From NCBI GenBank assembly GCA_050011895.1, contig JBEKIF010000132.1, positions 1 to 7,433 of the forward strand: a stretch of 7,433 nt of DNA, in the 5' to 3' direction. This stretch comes from DATBGO01 sp050011895 (GTDB taxonomy: Bacteria > Actinomycetota > Actinomycetes > Streptosporangiales > Streptosporangiaceae). Positions 1-5,014 of this stretch are shown here, one piece after another. Each line of letters opens with the position of its first letter. Positions within the stretch are counted from its first letter, which is position 1. The notes under the pieces are model-generated. The model worked only from the letters and a program-made list of their open reading frames with translations. It made no database searches and was not told the DNA's origin. The position numbers and the translations under genes are program-made.

Positions 1-545
1 CGATCATGGTCGCCATGGACATGACCGGCGGCATCATCGACCGGTTCCGCACCATGGCCATCGCCCGCGGCTCAGTCCTCACTGGTCACGTACTCGGCAG
101 CCTCATGCAAACCCTGGCAGGGTTCGCCATCCTCATCGGGGTCGCCTTCGGCCTCGGATTCCGCTCCAGCGCCGGGCCGCTGAACTGGTTCGCGGCGATC
201 GGAATACTAGTCCTGTTCGCCTTCGCGCTGATCTGGTTGGCCGTCGCGCTCGGGCTTGCCGCCAAGAGTGTCGAGACCGCCAGCAACACCCCGATGGTCC
301 TGTTCTTGCTGCTGTTCCTCAGCAGCGGCTTCGTGGCCACCGCCACCATGCCAATGGGCCTGCGCCAGTTCGCTGAATACCAGCCGTTCACCCCCGTCGC
401 CGACACCATGCGCGGACTGCTCAGCGGCGCCGCGATTGGCGACCACGCCATCGCCGCCATCGCGTGGAGCACCGGCATCGCTGTCGTGGCCTACCTCTGG
501 GCCATCCGCCTCTACAACCGGCGCCGAGCCGCCGAGCCGAACTGA
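1..545 (+). CDS. ABC-2 type exporter permease, DrrB-like (5' partial)
   Basis: This is the C-terminal part of an ABC transporter membrane subunit. The frame is open to the left edge, so the true start lies outside the window. From the first Met (base 6) 179 residues are visible. The opening motif, roughly GGIIDRFRTMAIARGSVLTG, is typical of the cytoplasmic coupling region of the DrrB/ABC-2 family. Four hydrophobic segments follow, at about residues 29-52, 61-86, 95-117 and 147-169. The stretch SGFVATATMP...FAEYQPFTPVADTMRGLL matches the conserved end of drug- and lipid-exporter permeases. The protein ends with a basic tail (YNRRRAAEPN). The family pairs with a separate ATPase, usually encoded just upstream, which here would be off the window. 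The substrate cannot be told from this fragment. The family call is firm; the role in drug efflux is inference. Confidence 0.88.
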   Translation, partial: IMVAMDMTGGIIDRFRTMAIARGSVLTGHVLGSLMQTLAGFAILIGVAFGLGFRSSAGPLNWFAAIGILVLFAFALIWLAVALGLAAKSVETASNTPMVLFLLLFLSSGFVATATMPMGLRQFAEYQPFTPVADTMRGLLSGAAIGDHAIAAIAWSTGIAVVAYLWAIRLYNRRRAAEPN

Positions 546-889
546 GCGGGCATGCTGCTCATCGCTGCGGCATTGCCGGCCTGTCCCATGACCGACCCAT
601 GAGCTGCGCGCGGGCAGTCGCCGGCAAGAACCTGCTCGGCTCGCGCATGCATGCGCCGACGGCCTTCAGGGTCACGTGCCGAATCACAGGCAGATATCCA
701 CCAGCGATGCACGAAGTCGTTCAGCACGCCTAGATCGAGGTTCACCCGGACCTCGTCAAGCACCGCCCTGAGCCCAGCGTCGAACGCCTCACGGTCCTGG
801 CGTACCACCAAAGCGGCCCGGATGGCGCGCAGGCTCTTGGCAGGATCGGGCGCCCCTCCAGGGAGGAAGTCGTGCGGCTGCGCAGTCAT
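512..889 (-). CDS. DUF6247-like small protein
   Basis: This is a 125-aa product of unknown function. Its core, from about residue 8 to 90 (FLPGGAPDP...IRAAL...DREAFDAG...AVLDEVRVNLDL...LNDFVHRWW...DPEGRRRMHARAEQVL), fits the DUF6247 proteins common in actinobacteria as I remember them. Those are short, helical and sometimes found near toxin-antitoxin genes. No toxin-like partner is visible here. The frame is open further upstream, but I chose the Met whose start codon is at 889-887 because GGGAGG lies five bases before it, and because the upstream residues are Arg/Pro-rich noise. The last ~30 residues (GSVMGQAGN...AARRRL) lack the ending I associate with the family. They run 34 bases into the convergent permease gene, so the original stop may have been lost. 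Expression is untested. Confidence 0.62.
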   Translation of the reverse strand: MTAQPHDFLPGGAPDPAKSLRAIRAALVVRQDREAFDAGLRAVLDEVRVNLDLGVLNDFVHRWWISACDSARDPEGRRRMHARAEQVLAGDCPRAAHGSVMGQAGNAAAMSSMPAQFGSAARRRL

Positions 890-894
890 CTTGG

Positions 895-900
895 CCTCCC
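895..900 (-). promoter_or_regulatory. Ribosome binding site for the DUF6247-like gene
   Basis: The minus strand reads GGGAGG, five bases before the ATG that starts at base 889. It supports that internal start over the upstream in-frame Met near 1087. Confidence 0.55.
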
Positions 901-909
901 GACCTGCGC

Positions 910-1452
910 GGCTCGGAACGCTCGGCGGGGACCTTCGGCAGCGAGAAGGCCGCCGACCGGGCCTGGCAGTAGGCCGAGGTAGAGCTACGGCAGGGACGGG
1001 TTGGCGACCCGGCCCGCGGGCGCCAGACGTTCCGGAAGTACGTCGAGGACCGGTGGCTGCCCAACCACGTGCCGGAGCCGACCACACGGGAGAAGTACAC
1101 CTATTACCTGGGTGCCTTTAGCTTCCCAGCGCTGGGCCCGATGCGGATAGCCGACATCTTCCCAGAGCACATCCGCGAATGGATTTCCGCGATGCAGCGC
1201 GAGGGCCGGTCAGCGTGGACCATCCAGTACTGCAAAAGCTCGATCTTCACCACTGCGCTCAACGACCAGGTCACCTATATCCACCCCTGCCCGGGCGTGA
1301 AGATTCCCACGGTGCCTGCCACGCCGCGGACCATCATCACCCCCGAGCAGTTTGATGCGATCTACACCGCACTGCCGGACGCCGACACCCAGCTCCTAGT
1401 CGAGACCGCCATCGAGAACGGGCTCCCGCCGCGAGCTCGACACTCTTCTTGA
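910..1452 (+). pseudogene. Tyrosine recombinase (phage-type integrase) remnant
   Basis: This is the N-terminal part of a site-specific integrase. One frame reads ERS..TFGSEKAADRAWQ, then a TAG stop at 970-972, then AEVELRQGRVGDPARGRQTF. It continues through the SAM-like core-binding domain (YVEDRWLPNH...TTREKYTYYLGAF...GPMRIADIFPEHIREWISAMQ...IFTTALNDQV...HPCPGVKIPTVP) and ends at PRTIITPEQFDAIYTALPD...LLVETAIENGL. Actinobacterial integrases of this type are commonly near 400 residues; about 180 codons remain. After ENGL the expected R-W-G-E-L stretch, which carries the first catalytic Arg, is replaced by PPRARHSS and a stop. The whole catalytic domain (Arg, HxxR, Tyr) is absent. An open frame from a GTG at 1069 could still be translated but could not recombine DNA. 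The remnant suggests that this stretch once carried an integrated mobile element. Confidence 0.85.
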
Positions 1453-1803
1453 ACGGCGGGGCGCCCGGTTGCGATTCTGCCCGACTCGTCCCCCCGCCGC
1501 CAGATGAACGGCAGCGCCAAGCCGTGCAGCGCTGAGACTGCATCAAGGTCACACGTCAGCGGGCACAGGAACGTGCAGGTGCGCAGCATGGTCACGGTCC
1601 GCGGCGTCATGTCCCGGCCACCGGCCATCTCAGCCAGCCCGGACACCGGGGGACCAGGGCCGTCGTCAGCCGGGCGATCAGGCAGGACGCGAGGCCCCGC
1701 CCGCGAACGTCCTTGAGCTAGCCGAACGGCTCGAGGCGCTGAGCCACACTTGAACCGGACAGGTATGTGCGGGCGTGCCATGATGGCGGGCAGGAGGGCA
1801 GCG
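1453..1803. other. Gene-poor interval after the integrase remnant
   Basis: I see no convincing gene, tRNA or attachment site here. A minus-strand frame across about 1490-1615 contains a peptide (MTPRTVTML...CDLDAVSALHGLALPFIW) that is less biased in composition than shadow frames usually are. A plus-strand frame ending near 1753 closes with NVLELAERLEALSHT. Either could be a scrap of a decayed gene, but neither has a good ribosome site or recognisable domain. The interval ends in the leader of the downstream membrane-protein gene. Confidence 0.4.
1792..1797 (+). promoter_or_regulatory. Ribosome binding site for the Ig-like membrane protein gene
   Basis: A perfect AGGAGG lies six bases before the ATG at 1804. 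It decides this start over the in-frame ATGs at 1780 and 1783, which have no comparable site. Confidence 0.7.
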
Positions 1804-2712
1804 ATGAAGCGTCTGTTGTTACTTGGCGTTCTCGCCCTCGCGTCCTGCGGGGTGGCGGTGGCGGGCGGTGGACCCGTCGCCGCAGGCACGGTGGTCCCAG
1901 CGGCGGCCACTTCACCATCGCACAGCGCCTCGCCCTCGCCGACCTCGCCCGCGACCTCGACGACGAGCTCCGCACCGGCAACCGCGACGCAGCAAGCCAG
2001 CGCCACACCTGCCCCGGCGCCGACGACTGGGGTGCCCACGAGCAGCAGCCCCACGACGGGGGAGTCCGGGGCGGCGGCACTAGCGATCCTGGGGGCGATC
2101 GGCCTCGGTGTCGGCATCTTGTGGCTGGTCAACCGCGTTCACATGCTGCAGAAGAGCCTCGCCCAGGCGACGATCCGCCGCGGCGGTTCGGTACAGGTTG
2201 AGACGCAGTCCACCACTGGCGGCGGCAAGGAGCTGGGGGTAGTTGCCGGGACCCCGGCCCCCCTCACAATTACTGGCCCCGATGAGGTACAGGTGAACAC
2301 GCCGGGGGAATTCATCGTCGAGCCGGTGGGCAACCCCGAGTGGAGCGTCACCGGTATCAGCGCGTATGCGCGCGATCTCAAGGATCCCCGCACGTTCGTC
2401 TTCACTCCGCACGAGGAGAAGGACGCCGTCACGATCGGGGTCAGTGGCGGCGCTGGGCGGTCCGGCAGCAAGACCATCAGGGTGCTGCCTGCGGCCCCCC
2501 CGGCGCCTTTCGTGCTCGAGCTGGTGGTGCGCAACTGGGGCCTGGTCCTTGTTGCCGTGGCCGTGGTCTTCGGTGCCATCGCCCTCGGCTTGACCGGCCA
2601 CCTGACCGGCAGCAACTTTGTCGCTCTCGTCGCGCCCGTGGCGGCCTTGCTGGGGGTGGCGGCGGCCACAGCCGGCCGGTCTGGCGGTGGCGACGGAGCC
2701 AAGCAGAAATGA
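1804..2712 (+). CDS. Predicted lipoprotein-like membrane protein with Ser/Thr/Pro linker and Ig-like region
   Basis: I do not recognise this 302-aa protein as a named family. The N-terminus MKRLLLLGVLALASC is a short signal peptide with a lipobox-like L-A-S-C, placing the candidate lipid-modified Cys at residue 15. Residues about 33-88 form a low-complexity Ala/Ser/Thr/Pro linker, and 89-110 a transmembrane helix followed by basic residues (NRVHMLQK). Residues about 152-228 look like an Ig-like beta-sandwich: PLTITGPDEVQVNTPGEF, then a central NPEWSVTG and a closing KTIRVLP. Two more hydrophobic segments follow, at about 246-263 and 271-290. By the positive-inside rule the Ig-like part would lie in the cytoplasm, with the Ser/Thr/Pro stalk outside. 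Without signal cleavage the orientation could differ. It lies 131 bases upstream of the protease-NTPase operon on the same strand, so a shared role is possible but inferred. The reading frame is secure; the function is unknown. Confidence 0.8.
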   Translation: MKRLLLLGVLALASCGVAVAGGGPVAAGTVVPAAATSPSHSASPSPTSPATSTTSSAPATATQQASATPAPAPTTGVPTSSSPTTGESGAAALAILGAIGLGVGILWLVNRVHMLQKSLAQATIRRGGSVQVETQSTTGGGKELGVVAGTPAPLTITGPDEVQVNTPGEFIVEPVGNPEWSVTGISAYARDLKDPRTFVFTPHEEKDAVTIGVSGGAGRSGSKTIRVLPAAPPAPFVLELVVRNWGLVLVAVAVVFGAIALGLTGHLTGSNFVALVAPVAALLGVAAATAGRSGGGDGAKQK

Positions 2713-2782
2713 CCATGCCGCAACTGCGATCACCGGGGCGCCAGAGCCGCACAAGGGTGCTAGAGGTACAGCGACTTGCTGC

Positions 2783-2790
2783 TATATAAT
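2783..2790 (+). promoter_or_regulatory. Candidate -10 promoter element upstream of the protease operon
   Basis: The gap between the membrane-protein gene and the protease gene contains an A/T-rich patch in otherwise G/C-rich DNA. It holds TATAAT at 2785-2790, overlapping TATATA at 2783-2788, which is preceded by TGC as in an extended -10 element. No good TTGACA-like box lies 16-18 bases upstream. Transcription would begin near 2796-2800, about 45 bases before the protease ATG. It suggests that the three-gene operon can be transcribed separately from the gene before it. Confidence 0.42.
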
Positions 2791-2831
2791 TCGTTACTTT
2801 CAAACCCGGGCATATCCCAGGTGGCCGCGGC

Positions 2832-2838
2832 AGGGGGG
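2832..2838 (+). promoter_or_regulatory. Ribosome binding site for the EAD-protease gene
   Basis: AGGGGGG lies five bases before the ATG at 2844. It is a strong purine-rich site that supports this start and fits the beginning of the conserved helical domain. Confidence 0.6.
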
Positions 2839-2843
2839 ATGTT

Positions 2844-3878
2844 ATGTCCAGCTTTTTGGACAAGATGCCGCCGTTCAACTTCGCGGACCCGGCGGCGCGC
2901 GACCTGTGGACTTTGCTGTCGGACAACTACCAGAGCAAGCCCCCCGTGCGGGACATGCTCCTCCAGGTGCACGTCAGTACGGCCGAGATCGACTGGGATA
3001 AGGCCATGCGCTGGGTGTGGGCCGACATTCTCCAGCTGACCCACCGGCAGGCCAAGCTGCGTCCCCTACTCGAACAGATCGCCGCCAGCGGTGACGAGGC
3101 GATCGCGGTGCGGATAAAGGAGCTCACGGCCGCCTCGCCGGTCAGCAGCGCCCCGCAGCCGGACCCCAAGACAATGACGTGGAAGGGATTCGGCGACCAC
3201 GGCCTGGAGAAGGTCATCCAGGCGCAGCCAACATTCCTCGATATAGCCTTTCTGCGCCGCGGGACCGAGCTCGGTGCGGCGGTGTGCCGCCTGCTCGTCA
3301 CGCTGTCCGGTACTCAGTACAACGGCACGGCGTTCCGCATCGGCCAGGACCTCTTGCTCACCAACCATCACGTCCTGTTCGACGAGGAACACGAGAACGC
3401 CATGGCCACCACCGTGGAGGCGTGGTTCGGGTACGAGCGGACGCTCACCGGCCTGGACTTGGCGTACATGGTCGTCGCGTGCGATCCGGCGACGATCGTC
3501 GGCGACAGCGCCCACGATTGGGCAACGATCAAGGTGACAAAGGCAATGCCAGCGGAAGCGCCGGCCATCGAGCTACGCGGGGCCGCGCCCGTGAAGGCCG
3601 ACGACAGGGTCTACATCATCCAGCACCCGGGCGGTGCCCCGAAGAAGATCGGAATGATCCACAACGTCGTGCGCTACGTCGACGATCAGGTCGTGCAGTA
3701 CCTCACCGACACCGAGGGAGGCTCGTCAGGCTCGCCGGTCTTCAACGAAAAGTGGCAGCTCGTTGCGCTGCACCACCAGTGGGTGGAGGTGACGGCCGGC
3801 GGAGTGACGGAGATCCGTAACCAGGGCCAGCGTATCGAGCGTGTCGTCGAAAGCATGCAGACCGCAAAGGTCATCTGA
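2844..3878 (+). CDS. EAD-like domain fused to trypsin-like serine protease (putative effector)
   Basis: This 344-aa, probably cytoplasmic protein has no signal peptide. Residues about 15-95 form a compact helical domain (ARDLWTLLSDNY...IDWDKAMRWVWADIL...LRPLLEQIA). It resembles the effector-associated domains (EADs, closest to EAD1 from memory) that link effectors to NTPase switches. After a linker rich in Ser, Pro and Ala comes a trypsin/V8/DegP-fold protease from about residue 145. The catalytic triad is readable: His176 in LLTNHHV, Asp225 in HDWATIKV and Ser295 in GGSSGSPVF. QHPGG at 260-264 is also usual in this fold. All three residues are present, so the enzyme should be active. EAD-protease proteins are typically effectors released or activated by a partner NTPase. 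The next gene starts two bases after its stop and carries a related domain. Family call firm; the target protein is unknown. Confidence 0.9.
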   Translation: MSSFLDKMPPFNFADPAARDLWTLLSDNYQSKPPVRDMLLQVHVSTAEIDWDKAMRWVWADILQLTHRQAKLRPLLEQIAASGDEAIAVRIKELTAASPVSSAPQPDPKTMTWKGFGDHGLEKVIQAQPTFLDIAFLRRGTELGAAVCRLLVTLSGTQYNGTAFRIGQDLLLTNHHVLFDEEHENAMATTVEAWFGYERTLTGLDLAYMVVACDPATIVGDSAHDWATIKVTKAMPAEAPAIELRGAAPVKADDRVYIIQHPGGAPKKIGMIHNVVRYVDDQVVQYLTDTEGGSSGSPVFNEKWQLVALHHQWVEVTAGGVTEIRNQGQRIERVVESMQTAKVI

Positions 3879-3880
3879 CG

Positions 3881-5014
3881 ATGTCGCTGTTCACTGAACC
3901 GTTCAATCCCAACGGCGAATACGGCAAGAAGCTCTTCGCCATAGCAACCGCTGGCTATACGGAGAAGGAACCGATCAAGATCCTGGTAAGCGGGATCGGG
4001 ATCGGGGAGGTGTACGTCGACTGGGATGGTTCCCTCGCCGACGTCTGGCTGCGCATTCTCAAGCTGGCGGCGCGGACCCGCCTGCTCCGGAAGCTCGTCG
4101 CGGCACTTCAGGCAGACCCGAATTACACCCAAGCCCGGCCGGAGATCGAGGCGCTCCTCCAGGCCGTGGCCGAGGAGGACCGGGCTGAGGCTAATGGCGG
4201 GATGCGGGCCGCCGATTACACGATGGCGACGGTGGTCGGCCGTCGTCCCTTCATCAACCGCCACCGGTTCCGGGAAAACCTCCGGTCGCTCTTTGGCTCC
4301 TATGGCGATCACACGATGATCGTGGACGGGCCACCCAAGTCGGGCCGCAGCTACTCATGGGTCCTCATCTCATACCTTACGAGGAGGGCCGGAGGGCTGC
4401 AGGCGAGCCTGATCGACATGTCCACTTTCCGGGGCGGCCGGGCGAAACCGATCGACGTGGCGAAGATGATCGCGGCGGACCTGGGCTGGAAGCCGCCCGA
4501 GTCTGACGTGACCGCGCAGGAACGGCAGGGCCCCGGGTCCGACGTGACCGCGCAGGACGAGACCAACAGGCGCGTCCTGCTCGGATGGCTCAAGAGCAGC
4601 GTGCGGCAGCACGGTGACGTCTGCCTCGTCTTCGACGGCCTGGACAGCAGCAACGTCGGCGAAGCAGCCCTGGGGTTCATCGGCGACATCGCCGCCGCGG
4701 CAGGCAACGACGAACTCGGCGACTTGCGCGTGGTGCTCCTGGCGTTCGGGCGCGCCCTGCCGAATCCCAACGTCGATCCGTACGTCCTGCGCGAGCCGCC
4801 CCTGGCCGACATCCCCCTGGCGGACTTCACCGCCTACCTGCGGGCCGTGGCGAAGGAAGGCGGGCACGACATGAGCAACGCTCAGGCCGGGCAGCTCGCC
4901 GCGAGGCTGCTCGGAGCGCCCGCACCGGACCCCGTGCCGATCAGCCTGCTGGCCAGCAGGGCGGTCGAGGTGAGCAGGGTCGCCTGCCAGCTTCTGCGGG
5001 GCATCGATGGCTAA
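3881..5014 (+). CDS. EAD-like domain fused to degenerate P-loop NTPase (putative adaptor)
   Basis: This is a 377-aa protein. Residues about 12-93 (GKKLFAIATAGY...VYVDWDGSLADVWLRIL...LLRKLVAAL) align by eye with the N-terminus of the protease gene before it, sharing the DWD and VW..IL positions. A linker leads to the motif VVGRRPFINR at 118-127, and then an NTPase-like region starts near 140. Walker A is DGPPKSGRSY: G150-x4-G155 is followed by Arg156-Ser157 where Lys is expected. Walker B is CLVFDGLD, with Asp252 and Asp255. LRVVLLAFGR at 282-291 resembles a sensor-1 strand. The missing Lys suggests weak or absent ATP hydrolysis, so an adaptor or nucleotide-sensing role is likely. Residues 208-231 carry an imperfect 12-residue duplication. 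Translation is probably coupled to both neighbours: two bases after the protease stop, and an 8-base overlap with the STAND gene. A weak AAAGG lies ten bases upstream of the start. Confidence 0.85.
   Translation: MSLFTEPFNPNGEYGKKLFAIATAGYTEKEPIKILVSGIGIGEVYVDWDGSLADVWLRILKLAARTRLLRKLVAALQADPNYTQARPEIEALLQAVAEEDRAEANGGMRAADYTMATVVGRRPFINRHRFRENLRSLFGSYGDHTMIVDGPPKSGRSYSWVLISYLTRRAGGLQASLIDMSTFRGGRAKPIDVAKMIAADLGWKPPESDVTAQERQGPGSDVTAQDETNRRVLLGWLKSSVRQHGDVCLVFDGLDSSNVGEAALGFIGDIAAAAGNDELGDLRVVLLAFGRALPNPNVDPYVLREPPLADIPLADFTAYLRAVAKEGGHDMSNAQAGQLAARLLGAPAPDPVPISLLASRAVEVSRVACQLLRGIDG
4502..4573 (+). repeat. Imperfect 36-bp tandem duplication inside the NTPase gene
   Basis: Two copies of TCYGACGTGACCGCGCAGGA begin at 4502 and 4538, exactly 36 bases apart, with one difference in 20 bases. 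They encode SDVTAQ twice, each within a 12-residue unit. The second half of the unit has diverged. The repeat is in frame and lies in a probable surface loop between Walker A and Walker B. Confidence 0.8.

Noticed and set aside
1454..1499. Inverted repeat CGGCGGGG / CCCCGCCG as a possible terminator
   Set aside because: The arms are 8 bp with a 30-base loop and no T-run, which is easily expected by chance in such G/C-rich DNA.
1750..1784. TTGAAC ... CATGAT as a promoter for the membrane protein gene
   Set aside because: The spacing of 23 bases is too long and the second box is poor.
1362..2132. Long minus-strand open frame of 256 codons
   Set aside because: It runs antisense through the signal peptide and linker of the membrane protein gene and through the integrase remnant, has Ala/Val/Gly-rich composition and no ribosome site; only a short internal part is worth checking.
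3686..4312. 208-codon minus-strand open frame across the protease/NTPase junction
   Set aside because: It lies opposite two genes with clear motifs and has no recognisable feature of its own.
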